Notes under the pieces: model-generated | What the model saw: only the letters and a program-made list of their open reading frames with translations | What the model was told of the DNA's origin: nothing | Database searches by the model: none | NCBI GenBank assembly: GCA_011526095.1 | Contig: WYBA01000315.1 | Span: 1 to 52,183 of the forward strand | DNA: 52,183 bases | Origin: Myxococcales bacterium | Lineage (GTDB): Bacteria; Myxococcota_A; Polyangia; Haliangiales; Haliangiaceae | Direction: 5' to 3' | Program-made: the position numbers and the translations under genes | Part shown: one piece after another, positions 10,877 through 20,905 of the stretch | Layout of the letters: the number at the start of each line of letters is the position of its first letter | Numbering within the stretch: the first letter of the stretch is position 1

Positions 10877-11107
10877 ATGAGCGCCTCGCTGCCTCCCGCC
10901 CGGGTCATCCGCCAGGCCGGCGGCCGGGTCGCTCCGCCTCGCATCCCGCTGCGCGTCCGCCTCGAGCGCGCCCGCCCGGTCGCCCGGCGCGTGGTCGCCC
11001 CGCTCAAGCTCGGAGTCCTCTACGCGATCGCGTTCTGGCCGCTCACCGCCGTCGTCCTGTTCGCGAGCGCGATGATCCTCGTCGCCGGCAACGCCGCCGG
11101 CCCGTGA
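10877..11107 (+). CDS. Small single-pass membrane protein, unknown
   Basis: A 76-residue protein with a basic N-terminal half (many Arg) and one strongly hydrophobic segment near the C-terminus (GVLYAIAFWPLTAVVLFASAMILVAG), giving a likely N-in membrane anchor. No ribosome binding site is obvious; CAATACT about 10 bases upstream could be a -10 element for a nearly leaderless message. Unrecognised family. The clear hydrophobic segment favours a real gene, but it could be chance. Confidence 0.5.
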   Translation: MSASLPPARVIRQAGGRVAPPRIPLRVRLERARPVARRVVAPLKLGVLYAIAFWPLTAVVLFASAMILVAGNAAGP

Positions 11108-11138
11108 CGCCCCGGGCCGCCGTGCTAAGCACGCGGCG

Positions 11139-11570
11139 ATGGACGCGCACGCGCTGATCGCCCGCTACTACGCCACGTTCAACGCCACCGGCAACGCCAC
11201 CGGGAACGCCGGCGACCGCGAGGCGTTCCTCGCGATGCTCACCGACGACGTCGCCCACGACATCAACCAGGGCGGCCGCGAGGCCGGCCGGGACGCGTTC
11301 CGCGCGTTCATGGCGCGCATGGACCGCTGCTATCGCGAGCAGATCACGGACGTCGTGACGATGGCGTCGGCCGACGGCGTCCACGCCGCGGCGACGTACG
11401 TCGTCCACGGCACGTACCTCGCCACCGACGACGGCCTGCCCGAGGCGCGCGGCCAGACGTACACGCTGCCCGGCGGCGCGTTCTTCACGCTGCGCGACGG
11501 CCAGGTCGCGCGCGTCGCCAACTTCTACAACCTGCAGGACTGGCTGGCGCAGGTAGGCGCGGGCGCGTGA
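11139..11570 (+). CDS. SnoaL/NTF2-like protein (ketosteroid-isomerase fold)
   Basis: A 143-residue NTF2-like protein. The N-terminal helix (DAHALIARYYATFNA), the strand with LTDDVAHDINQGGREAGRDAFRAFMARMDRCY, and the C-terminal sheet (GAFFTLRDGQVARVANFYNLQDWLAQV) fit a SnoaL-type single domain. Members isomerise, cyclise or just bind small molecules, so no reaction can be named. There is a short internal repeat, NATGNATGNAG. The stop overlaps the next start as GTGA, so it is coupled to the GNAT gene. Confidence 0.8.
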   Translation: MDAHALIARYYATFNATGNATGNAGDREAFLAMLTDDVAHDINQGGREAGRDAFRAFMARMDRCYREQITDVVTMASADGVHAAATYVVHGTYLATDDGLPEARGQTYTLPGGAFFTLRDGQVARVANFYNLQDWLAQVGAGA

Positions 11571-12154
11571 CGGTCACCGTCGAGCGCGTCGTCGGGGCCG
11601 ACGTCGCGGGGCTCGTCCCGGCGCTGGCGCGGCTGCGGATCGCCGTGTTCGCCGAGTTCCCTTACCTCTACCTCGGCACCGACGCCTACGAGCGCGACTA
11701 CCTCCAGACCTATGTCCGGTGTCCGGACGCGGTGGTCGTCGTCGCGCGCGACGGCGAGCGCGTCGTCGGCGCGTCGACCGCGCTGCCGCTGACGGCCGAG
11801 CCCGACGAGGTGCGCGCGCCGCTCGTCGCCGCCGGCCTCGACCCGGCGGCGTTCCTCTATCTCGGCGAGTCCGTGCTCGATCCCGCCTATCGCGGGCGCG
11901 GCCTCGGCCACGCGTTCTTCGACCACCGCGAGGCGCACGCGCGCGCGCTCGGCCTGCCGCGCACCTGCTTCTGCGCGGTCGAGCGCCCGGCGGATCACCC
12001 GCGGCGCCCCCCCGACTACCAGCCGCTCCGCGCGTTCTGGCAGCGCCGCGGCTACGTCCGCCACCCCGAGCTGGCGACGACGTTCTCGTGGCGGGACCTC
12101 GACGAGCCGGCCGAGACCGCCAAGCCGATGGTGTTCTGGCTTCACGAGCCGTGA
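11567..12154 (+). CDS. GNAT-family acetyltransferase
   Basis: A 195-residue GNAT protein. The acetyl-CoA binding motif is LYLGESVLDPAYRGRGLGHAFFDHREAHARALG near residues 100-135, and the C-terminal motif is PLRAFWQRRGYVRH. It starts with GTG overlapping the upstream TGA, so it is translationally coupled to the SnoaL-like protein. The substrate is unknown. The 3' end lies 7 bases before the conserved palindrome at 12162. Confidence 0.87.
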   Translation: MTVTVERVVGADVAGLVPALARLRIAVFAEFPYLYLGTDAYERDYLQTYVRCPDAVVVVARDGERVVGASTALPLTAEPDEVRAPLVAAGLDPAAFLYLGESVLDPAYRGRGLGHAFFDHREAHARALGLPRTCFCAVERPADHPRRPPDYQPLRAFWQRRGYVRHPELATTFSWRDLDEPAETAKPMVFWLHEP

Positions 12155-12161
12155 CCACCGG

Positions 12162-12178
12162 GGTAACGTCCCGTTACC
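12162..12178. promoter_or_regulatory. Palindromic operator GGTAACG-TCC-CGTTACC
   Basis: A perfect 7-bp inverted repeat with a 3-base centre. The identical arms and spacing recur at 15521-15537 in front of the exporter operon. Its position upstream of the NtrC-type regulator gene suggests a binding site of that regulator. A sigma-54-like TGGCAC at 12198-12203 lies about 20 bases further on, but the matching -12 element is poor (GTGG). Confidence 0.7.
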
Positions 12179-12246
12179 ATCGGCCGCGGTGACCGCCTGG
12201 CACATCAGGTGGTTACGCGGGCACGGATGTTGATGAGGAGCCACCC

Positions 12247-13640
<1,394 letters not shown>

Positions 13641-13644
<4 letters not shown>

Positions 13645-15473
13645 GCGCGGGCCTGCTGCACCTGCTGATCGGCTCGCTCGGCGTCGCGTTCGCGACGTTG
13701 ATCCTGCGCGCCGATCCCAAGCGGTGGGACAACCGCGCGTTCGCGGTGCTGGGCTACCTCGACGCCGCGATGGCGCTGTTTCGCGGCGTCGCCGCGTCGT
13801 CGGGCGCGGACATCTCGGACCGCACGGTGATGGTGCCGTGCGCCGGCATGGCGCCGCTGCTGGCGTGGGCGTCGATCGAGTTCGCCTACTCGTTCCCGTT
13901 CAGCCGCCGGCTGTCGTGGGCGTGGCGCGTGCCGCTGCTGGTCGCGACGGCCGCGGCGATGGTCCTGGTGTGGACGCTGATCGGCAACGAGATCGCGATG
14001 CTCGTCGTCAACTTCGCGTTCTTCGTCCCGGCGAGCGTGATCATGCTCGCGCTGCTCGTCCGCAACCTGCTGCGCGTCGACGGCGAGCGCCGCGCCGGCG
14101 TGCGGCTGGTCGTGCTCGCGCTGGCGCTGCGGTGGATCGCCGCGAACGTGCTGTACTCGCTCCACCCGTTCGTCGCGCACGACACGTGGGCGCTGCTGCT
14201 GTGGATCGACTCGACCGTGATCGTGATGGCGTCGTTCATGCTGATCGGCTCGGCCAACGTCCGGTCGAACCTGTTCACGATGCGCAGCGCGATGGGCGAG
14301 CTCGCGCTGGAGAGCGCGTTCGTCGTGGCCGGGCTGGTGCTGACCGCGGCGGCGGTCGACTCGGCGCTCAAGCTCGCCGACCTGTGGCCGAAGGTCGAGC
14401 GGCCGCTGCTGATGGTGGCGACGCTGGTGCCGCTCGCGGTCTTCATGATCGCGGCGCGGGTGCGGCCGCGGCTCGAGGCCGGGTTCGACCCGCGCCGCGC
14501 GCTGCGCCGCGAGGTGCTCGACCGCGTGCTCCAGCCCGGCGACGAGCCGGGCGATCCCGACGACACCGCGGCGGTCGCGTGCCGCACGCTGATCGAGGTC
14601 AACGCCGGCGGCGAGGCGCGGTTCGTCCGCGACGCGCTCCCGCCCGACGCGCCCGACGCGCTGGTCGCGCCGGTGCGGCGCGGCGAGCGCACCTACGGCG
14701 CGCTCGTCGTCACCGGCGGGGTCCTCGACCGCGAGACCGCCGCGGCCTCCACCGCGCTCGCCGACCTCGTCGTCCGCGCGTTCGAGCACCGTCGCCTGCT
14801 CGGCGAGCTCGAGGAGTCGCGCCGGCTCGCCGCGCTCGGCGCGTTCGCCGCGGCGATCGCGCACGACATCCGCACGCCGCTGACGTCGGTCAAGATGAAC
14901 GTCCAGATCCTGCGCGGCAAGGTCGCGCTGCCCGCCGACGACATGGAGTACTTCGAGATCGCGCTCGACGAGCTCGATCGCCTCGAGCGCCACGTCAAGG
15001 AGCTGCTCGACTACGCCAAGCCGCTCCAGCTCCACCGCGAGCCCGTGACCGTGCGCGAGCTCGCCGACGACGCGGCGCGCGCGGTGGAGCCGGTCCTCGC
15101 CGAGCGCGGCGTCGCGGTGCGCACCGCCCACGCGCCCGACCTGCCGCCGGTGTCGCTCGACCCCCACCGGCTGCGCCAGGTGTTGTGCAACCTGCTCGAC
15201 AACGCCGCCAAGGCGTCGCCGGCCGGCGCGACGATCGAGCTGCGCACCCGCGCCGACGCCGGCCGGGTCGCGATCGACGTCGTCGACACCGGCGCGGGCA
15301 TCGCGCCGGCCGACCTCGGCCGGATCTTCGAGCCGTTCTTCACGACCCGCCCCGACGGCACCGGCCTCGGCCTCGCGATCTGCCAGAAGGTGGTCAAGGC
15401 CCACGCTGGCGAGATCCACGTGTCCTCGGTCCCCGCCGCCGGCTCGACGTTCACCGTCCTGCTGCCGGCCTGA
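13641..15473 (+). CDS. Membrane-bound sensor histidine kinase
   Basis: A 610-residue kinase. The N-terminal half has about seven to nine hydrophobic segments (residues 1-280), resembling a 7TM or MASE-like sensing region with little periplasmic sequence. A GAF-like stretch may cover 300-390. The H-box AAAIAHDIRTPLTSVKMN near 407 gives the phosphorylated His, followed by LLDNAAKAS (N box), DTGAGIAP (G1), FEPFFTTRPDGTGLGLAIC (F and G2). Starts with GTG overlapping the response regulator stop. It is the evident partner of that regulator. The signal is not known, but control of an exporter suggests envelope stress or a lipophilic compound. Confidence 0.93.
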
Positions 15474-15506
15474 GGGCGCCGCGCGGCGGCGCCGCGGCGC
15501 ACGCCT

Positions 15507-15537
15507 CGTTACCATTCGCAGGTAACGCCTCGTTACC
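15507..15537. promoter_or_regulatory. Operator upstream of exporter operon: GGTAACG-CCT-CGTTACC plus an extra half-site
   Basis: The perfect palindrome is at 15521-15537 with the same arms and 3-base spacing as the one at 12162. An additional half-site CGTTACC lies at 15507-15513, so ACGCCTCGTTACC occurs twice, 24 bases apart. It sits about 80 bases before the exporter's first gene and directly after the kinase gene, and is the likely target of the neighbouring NtrC-type regulator. Confidence 0.72.
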
Positions 15538-15588
15538 GTGGCCGCCCGGGCCGCGCCGGAAGTGGCCGGAACGACTCGCGGCGCCGCC

Positions 15589-15602
15589 GGCACGCCGGGT
15601 GC
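15589..15602 (+). promoter_or_regulatory. Possible sigma-54 promoter of the exporter operon
   Basis: GGCACG-N4-GTGC has GG (15589-15590) and GC (15601-15602) at the obligatory 10-base spacing of -24/-12 elements, with TTGC reading GTGC. It would start transcription near 15614, only four bases before the ATG at 15618, so the message would be nearly leaderless. That weakens the call. Confidence 0.35.
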
Positions 15603-15617
15603 TCATGGGTTCCTCGC

Positions 15618-16739
15618 ATGTGGAACCTGGCCCGCAAGATCCTGCTGCACGACCGCATCAAGTTCGCGGTCGCGGCGGCGGGCGTGTCGATCAGCGTGAT
15701 GCTGGTCCTGGTCCAGATCGGCCTCTACCTCGGGTTCATGCAGAACGCGTCGAACCTGATCGATCACAGCAAGGCCGACGTCTGGGTGGTCGCGGAGGGC
15801 AGCGAGAACTTCGACTTCTCCGGGCCGATCGACGAGCGCGCGGTCTACAAGGTGCTGTCGACGCCCGGCGTCGCGCGGGTCGAGCGGATGCTGCTGGCGT
15901 TCGGGCAGTACCGCAACGCCGACGGCGGCCAGCAGGGCGTGCAGGTCGTCGGGATCGAGCCCGGCGCGACGATGCTGGCGCCGTGGAGCCTGGTCGGCGG
16001 CGACGCGGCGCGGATCCACGAGCCGGGCAAGATCTCGGTCGACGTCACCGAGTTCGCCAAGCTCGGGATCGACCAGGTCGGCGCGCGCCGCGAGATCAGC
16101 GGCGCGCGGGCCGAGGTCGTCGCGCTGACCCGGGGGATCCGCAGCTTCACGACCTCGCCGTTCGTGTTCACCAACCTCGACACGGCGCGCGCGTACACGA
16201 ACTTCCCGGCGGACAAGATGACGTTCGTCCTGGTCGAGGCCGAGCCCGGCGTGTCGCCCGAGACGCTGGCCGAGCGGCTGTCGAAGCTGCCGAACCTCGA
16301 CGCGTACACGACGCCGACGATGTCGGCGCGCGCGCGCCACTACTGGTCGTCGCGCACCGGCGTCGGCGCCGGGTTCTTCACGACCGCCGCGCTCGGCGTG
16401 ATCGTCGGGCTCGTCGTCGTCGGGCAGATCCTCTACAACGGCACGCTCGAGCACCTCAAGGAGTACGGGACGCTCAAGGCGATGGGCGCGCGCAACGGCG
16501 CGATCGTTCGCGTCATCCTCTACCAGGCGGTGATCTCGGCGGTGGTCGGGTTCGTCCTCGGCGGCGGCCTCGCGGTCGCGTCGCGGGCGGCGATGACCAA
16601 GGCCAACCTCACCGTCCTCTTGACGCCTGACCTCGTCGGCGCGACCGCGGTGCTGACGGTGGTCATGTGCTGCGTCGCCGCGCTGCTCAGCGTGATCAAG
16701 GTGCTGCGCCTCGACCCCGCGTCGGTGTTCAAGGGCTAG
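15618..16739 (+). CDS. ABC transporter permease, DevC/MacB-like (FtsX domain)
   Basis: A 373-residue permease. The N-terminal membrane segment (IKFAVAAAGVSISVMLVLVQIGLYLGFM) is followed by a roughly 210-residue extracytoplasmic domain, then three C-terminal membrane segments (FFTTAALGVIVGLVVVGQILY, VISAVVGFVLGGGLAVA, ATAVLTVVMCCVAALLSV) forming the FtsX core, with YGTLKAMGARNG as the coupling segment. This four-TM layout is that of DevC/MacB-type mechanotransmission exporters. It is the first gene of a run permease, ATPase, HlyD-like, TolC-like, a complete tripartite exporter. The preceding operator links it to the two-component system. Confidence 0.92.
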   Translation: MWNLARKILLHDRIKFAVAAAGVSISVMLVLVQIGLYLGFMQNASNLIDHSKADVWVVAEGSENFDFSGPIDERAVYKVLSTPGVARVERMLLAFGQYRNADGGQQGVQVVGIEPGATMLAPWSLVGGDAARIHEPGKISVDVTEFAKLGIDQVGARREISGARAEVVALTRGIRSFTTSPFVFTNLDTARAYTNFPADKMTFVLVEAEPGVSPETLAERLSKLPNLDAYTTPTMSARARHYWSSRTGVGAGFFTTAALGVIVGLVVVGQILYNGTLEHLKEYGTLKAMGARNGAIVRVILYQAVISAVVGFVLGGGLAVASRAAMTKANLTVLLTPDLVGATAVLTVVMCCVAALLSVIKVLRLDPASVFKG

Positions 16740-16778
16740 CCCGTCACCTCCATCCCACCAGCCACGGAGCCAGACCTC

Positions 16779-17492
16779 ATGTCGAACCCGACCGCCACCC
16801 CGGTCGCCAGCCTCGCCGCGATCTCCAAGACCTACGGCGAGGGCGAGATGGCCGTCACCGCGCTGTCCGACGCCGACCTCTCGATCTACCCCGGCGAGAT
16901 CCTGCTGATCGAGGGCCCGTCCGGCTCGGGCAAGACGACGCTGATCTCGATCCTGGGCCTGTTGCTCAAGCCGACGACCGGCGCGGTGTTCGTCGACGGC
17001 CGGGACGTCACCGCGCTGCACGAGCGCGAGCTGCCGGCGATCCGCGCGCGCCACTTCGGCTTCGTGTTCCAGGGCTTCAACCTGTTCCCGGCGCTGACCG
17101 CGCTCGAGAACGTCGCGCTCGCGATCAAGATGAAGCACCCGCGGGCGAAGGACGCGGAGCTGCAGTCGCGGCGCCTGCTCGCCGCGGTCGGGCTCGAGAC
17201 GCGGATGCACCACCTGCCGGCCAACCTGTCGGGCGGCCAGAAGCAGCGCGTCGCGATCGCGCGCGCGCTCGGCGGCGACCCGACGATCATCCTCGGCGAC
17301 GAGCCGACCGCCGCGCTCGACACCAAGACCGCGCTCGGCGTGATGGAGCTGCTGCGCGGGCTCGCGACCGAGCAGGGCCGTGCCGTCGTCGTCGTCACCC
17401 ACGATCCCCGCCTCGAGCGGTTCGCCGACCGCGTCGCCCGCGTCGAGGACGGCCGCGTCGTCGCGGTCGAGACCATGCGCCACGCCGCGTGA
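16779..17492 (+). CDS. ABC transporter ATP-binding protein, DevA/MacB-N/LolD type
   Basis: A 237-residue ATPase. Walker A is GPSGSGKTT, Q-loop FQGFNLFPALTALENV, signature LSGGQKQRVAIARAL, Walker B ILGDEPTAALD and H-loop VVVTHD. The length and sequence fit the small ATPases that drive DevC/MacB/LolCE permeases. It lies 39 bases after the permease gene and 35 before the membrane fusion protein in the same orientation, so it is the energy subunit of this exporter. Confidence 0.95.
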   Translation: MSNPTATPVASLAAISKTYGEGEMAVTALSDADLSIYPGEILLIEGPSGSGKTTLISILGLLLKPTTGAVFVDGRDVTALHERELPAIRARHFGFVFQGFNLFPALTALENVALAIKMKHPRAKDAELQSRRLLAAVGLETRMHHLPANLSGGQKQRVAIARALGGDPTIILGDEPTAALDTKTALGVMELLRGLATEQGRAVVVVTHDPRLERFADRVARVEDGRVVAVETMRHAA

Positions 17493-17527
17493 AGAGACCC
17501 CCCTCGCGTTCGCCACAGGAGACCGCC

Positions 17528-18610
17528 ATGACCCGCACCCGCAAGCTCGTCCTCACCCTCGCCGCCGCCGCCGCGCTCGCCACCGGCGCGGCGTGGACCG
17601 TCCTCGACGCGCGCGACGCGCGCGCCACCCCCACCGCCGCGCGGGCTCCGGCGCCGCTCGTCGCCCCCGGCCTGGTCGAGGCGCGCGGCGATCGCGTCGA
17701 GACCGGCTTCGAGCAGGCCGGCCGGATCGCCGAGCTGCTCGTCGACGAGGGCGACCGCGTCGTCGCCGGCCAGGTGCTGGCGCGGCTCGACGATCGCCTC
17801 GCGCGCGCCCGCGTCGCCCGCGCCGAGGCCGCGGTCGCGGCCGCCGAGGCGCGGCTGCGGCTCGCCGAGCGCGGCGCGCGCCGTCAGGAGATCGACGCGG
17901 CGGCCGCCGAGGCCGACGCTGCGGCGGCGCAGGCGTGGGAGCGTGGCGTCGCGCGCGACCGCGCCGAGCGGCTGCACGAGCGCAACGCCGACGCGATCCC
18001 GCTGGCCGAGGTCGACACCGTGCGCGGCGCGGCGCAGGCGACCGAGGCGCAGGCGCGCGCGGCGCAGGCACGCCTGGCGCTCCTGAAGAAGGGCACCCGC
18101 GGCGAGGTGATCGCCGAGGCGCGCGCGGCGCTCGCCGCGGCCGAGGCCGAGCTCGCCGAGGCGCGGGTGTACCTGTCGCAGATGGAGCTGCGCGCGCCGG
18201 CCGACGGCGTCGTCGTCCGCCGGCTGCACGAGGTCGGCGAGCAGGTGTCGACGATGCCGCCGCAGACCGTGCTGGTGCTGGCGGACCTGTCGCGCCTCGA
18301 GCTGCGCGCCGAGGTCGACGAGGTCGACGTCGCGCGGGTGGCGGTGGGGCAGGTCGGGTACGCCACCGCCGAGGCGTTCGGCGACCGCCGGTTCACCGGC
18401 AAGGTGACGCAGGTCGTGGCCGAGCTCGGCCGCAAGACCCAGCGGCTCGACGACCCGCGCGCGCGCGTCGACACCCGCGTGCTCGAGGTCGTGTTCACGC
18501 TCGACGAGCCGGGCGCGCTGCCGCTCGGGCTGCGGATGGACGTCCACCTCGAGCCGCTGGCGGTCGCGGCGGACGCCGCGTCGGACACGGCGACGGCGGA
18601 GGTGAGGTGA
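17528..18610 (+). CDS. HlyD/DevB-like periplasmic membrane fusion protein
   Basis: A 360-residue adaptor. An N-terminal anchor or signal (KLVLTLAAAAALATGAAW) is followed by a lipoyl-like segment (GLVEARGDRVETGFEQAGRIAELLVDEGDRVVAGQVLARLDD), a long Ala/Glu/Arg-rich coiled coil (about 95-215), the second lipoyl half (MELRAPADGVVVRRLHEVGEQV) and a beta-barrel domain ending near 345. AGGAGA lies five bases before ATG 17528. The stop overlaps the TolC-like gene start. It links the inner-membrane permease to the outer-membrane channel. Confidence 0.92.
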   Translation: MTRTRKLVLTLAAAAALATGAAWTVLDARDARATPTAARAPAPLVAPGLVEARGDRVETGFEQAGRIAELLVDEGDRVVAGQVLARLDDRLARARVARAEAAVAAAEARLRLAERGARRQEIDAAAAEADAAAAQAWERGVARDRAERLHERNADAIPLAEVDTVRGAAQATEAQARAAQARLALLKKGTRGEVIAEARAALAAAEAELAEARVYLSQMELRAPADGVVVRRLHEVGEQVSTMPPQTVLVLADLSRLELRAEVDEVDVARVAVGQVGYATAEAFGDRRFTGKVTQVVAELGRKTQRLDDPRARVDTRVLEVVFTLDEPGALPLGLRMDVHLEPLAVAADAASDTATAEVR

Positions 18611-20115
18611 TGCGGCGCGCCCGGTGGATCGCGGCGGCCCTGACCGCCGCGGCGATGGTGGCCCCGGCGCCCGCGATCGCCGACGACGGCGCCGCCCCGC
18701 CGACGCGGCCGGCGACGCGGCCGCCGACGCGGCCGATCGACCTGCAGACCGCGGTCGCCACGGCGCTCGGGCAGAACGATGTCGTCGCGGCGGAGCGGGT
18801 CGACGTCGAGATCGCCGCGGCCGAGGCCAGCGCCGCCGCCGGCGCCGACGACCTCGTGATCGAGGCCGCCGCGACGGGGCTCACCCGCGACACCGAGCCG
18901 GTCGCGGGGCCGTTCTTCCAGGAGACGGAGCTCGATGCGCTGTCCATCTCGGCCGGCGTGTGGAAGCCGCTGTCCACCGGCGGGCGCGTCGGGCTGCAGC
19001 TGCGCGATCAGGTGTCGCGCACGGTGATCCGGATCGAGACCGCGCCGGGGATGGCGACCGACATCGACACGACGGTCCATGGCCCGCGCGCCGAGCTGGT
19101 CTACGTCCAGCCGCTGCTCGCCGGACGCGGCCGTCGCGCCGCGCACGCCGAGCGCCGCGCCGCCGCCGCGCGGCGCGACGCCCAGGGGCAGGAGGCGCGC
19201 CGCGCCGAGGCGATCACCGTCCGCGACGTCACGGTCACGTACTGGGAGCTCGCCTACGCCGCGCGCGCGATCGCGATCCACGACAGCGGGCTGGCGCTGG
19301 CGCGCGAGCAGCTCGCGATCACCCAGGCGCGCGCCGAGGTCGGCAAGGCCAGCGCGCTCGAGGTCCAGGCGGTCGAGCAGGCGATCGCCGCGCGCCAGGC
19401 GGCGCGGCTGGCGGCGCGTCAGGCCGAGGTCGAGCGCGCGCTCGAGCTGCGCGTGCTGCTCGCGCTCGAGGACGGCGATCCGCGCGCGCTCGCCGCCGCC
19501 GACGCGCTCGACGCGCCGGTGACCGCGCCCGCCGCCGCCGGCGCGCTCGAGCGCGCGCTCGCGCACTCGCCCGATCTGCGCGCGATGGACGCCCACGCCG
19601 CGGCCGCCGGCGTCGAGCTGGCGTTCGCGGCGCAGGCGACCGAGCCGTCGCTCGACCTCGTCGTCCGCGGCGGCCCGGCCGGCAACGCCGACACCGCGTC
19701 CGACGCGTTCGCGCAGCTCGGCCAGTTCGACTCGTTCGAGGCGTCGGCGACGCTCAGCTTTCGCATGCCGCTCGGCAACCACGCCGCCGAGGGCCGCCGC
19801 GACGCCGCCCGCGCCCGCGCCCGCCGCGTCCAGCACGGCGCCGAGGCGCTCCGCGGCGAGCTGATCGCCGCGGTCCAGCGCGCGCTCGACGGCGTCGAGC
19901 TCACCGCGCAGCGGATCGACGTCGCGGCCCAGGCGGCGCGGCTCGCGCGCGCCAACGTCGCGCTCGAGCAGGACCGCTGGGCCCAGGGCGCCGGCACCAA
20001 CTTCGACGTCATGGCGCGCCAGGACCAGCTCACCGCCGCCGAGGCCGCGCTCGCCCGCGCCCACGCCGATCACCGGATCGCGATCGCCCACCTGGCGTAC
20101 CTGACCGGCGACTGA
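18610..20115 (+). CDS. TolC-family outer-membrane efflux protein
   Basis: A 501-residue protein with a Sec signal (ALTAAAMVAPAPAIADD) and two related halves of long amphipathic helices. ALGQNDVVAAERVDVEIAAAEAS opens the first, and ALAHSPDLRAMDAHAAAAGVELAFA the second. VYVQPLLAGRGR and FRMPLGNHAAEGRRDAARAR mark the beta-barrel to coiled-coil transitions typical of OEP domains. ATG 18610 overlaps the previous TGA by one base and has GGAGGTGAGG upstream. It supplies the outer-membrane exit of the DevCAB-like exporter. It converges on the GNAT gene with a 10-base gap and no visible terminator. Confidence 0.93.
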   Translation: MRRARWIAAALTAAAMVAPAPAIADDGAAPPTRPATRPPTRPIDLQTAVATALGQNDVVAAERVDVEIAAAEASAAAGADDLVIEAAATGLTRDTEPVAGPFFQETELDALSISAGVWKPLSTGGRVGLQLRDQVSRTVIRIETAPGMATDIDTTVHGPRAELVYVQPLLAGRGRRAAHAERRAAAARRDAQGQEARRAEAITVRDVTVTYWELAYAARAIAIHDSGLALAREQLAITQARAEVGKASALEVQAVEQAIAARQAARLAARQAEVERALELRVLLALEDGDPRALAAADALDAPVTAPAAAGALERALAHSPDLRAMDAHAAAAGVELAFAAQATEPSLDLVVRGGPAGNADTASDAFAQLGQFDSFEASATLSFRMPLGNHAAEGRRDAARARARRVQHGAEALRGELIAAVQRALDGVELTAQRIDVAAQAARLARANVALEQDRWAQGAGTNFDVMARQDQLTAAEAALARAHADHRIAIAHLAYLTGD

Positions 20116-20125
20116 CGGCGGCCGA

Positions 20126-20902
20126 TCAGGTCGCGGGGCGCTCGATCGCGCCCTGCAGCCCGGTGCGGACGAAGCCGAGCCGCGCGTAGATCCGCTCGGC
20201 GTCGCCGTCGGCGTCCGCGACGATCAGCAGGCGCGCGCGCGGGTGGCGCGCCGCGCCCGCGGCGTAGGCGGCGCTGCACAGCGCGGCGGCGATCCCCCGC
20301 CGCCGCCACGCCGCGTCGGTGATCACCTCCTCGACGCGCAGCCAGTCGGGCGCCTCGTGGATCAGGCAGGTCGCGACCATCGCGTCGCCGATCCACGCGC
20401 CCCACGCCCGCACGCCCAGCCCCGCGCGCGCCAGATCGCGGTACGCCGCCATGTGGGTCCGCGCGAACGCCGCGTACGCCTCTCCCAGCGGGGCGCCGTC
20501 GGCGACGTGCAGCGCGGTGAGGTCGCGCCACCCGGCGTCGTCGTCGGCCGCGACCTCGCCGAGGCGCACGCCCTCGGGCGCGTCGACCGCGCGCACCGCG
20601 TCCGCGGTCATCACGGCGCGCACCCGCTCCGCCGGCCCCAGGTCCGCGCCGACCGGCACCTCCCACTGGATCAGCAGGCGCGCGATCGCGACGTCGGCGA
20701 GCTCGCGGCGGCACGTCTCCAGCCACGCCTCGACCTCGTCGGCCTCGGGCGGCGCGTCGAGCGACAGCTGGTTGCCCTCGTGGTAGCTCGGCCGCGTCGG
20801 CGTGCGGATCACGCGGTAGCGGCCGCGCTCGACGACCCGCGTGCGCGGCCCGCGCAGCCGGTCGTCGGTGACCGCCGCCGGCAGGTCACGGCCGCGCGTC
20901 AC
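20126..20902 (-). CDS. GNAT-family acetyltransferase (about 260 residues)
   Basis: A 258-residue protein whose C-terminal half is a GNAT fold: WIGDAMVATCLIHEAPDWLRVEEVITDAAWRRRGIAAALCSAAYAAG holds the acetyl-CoA loop (RRRGIAAAL), and AERIYARLGFVRTG is the terminal motif. The N-terminal 130 residues are less similar and may form a second, degenerate GNAT half. Starts with GTG at 20902, three bases after the stop of the upstream unknown gene, so the two are in one operon. Substrate unknown. Confidence 0.83.
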   Translation of the reverse strand: MTRGRDLPAAVTDDRLRGPRTRVVERGRYRVIRTPTRPSYHEGNQLSLDAPPEADEVEAWLETCRRELADVAIARLLIQWEVPVGADLGPAERVRAVMTADAVRAVDAPEGVRLGEVAADDDAGWRDLTALHVADGAPLGEAYAAFARTHMAAYRDLARAGLGVRAWGAWIGDAMVATCLIHEAPDWLRVEEVITDAAWRRRGIAAALCSAAYAAGAARHPRARLLIVADADGDAERIYARLGFVRTGLQGAIERPAT

Positions 20903-20905
20903 CGC

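Noticed and set aside
12198..12212. Sigma-54 promoter for the NtrC-type regulator (TGGCAC-N5-GTGG).
   Set aside because: The invariant GC of the -12 element is GG. A second candidate at 12220 would place the start on the GTG and remove the Shine-Dalgarno. Left as a note on the operator only.
15603..17516. Minus-strand frame of over 600 residues opposite the exporter genes.
   Set aside because: It is Asp/Arg/Val/Leu-rich shadow sequence with no motif. The plus strand holds clear ABC components.
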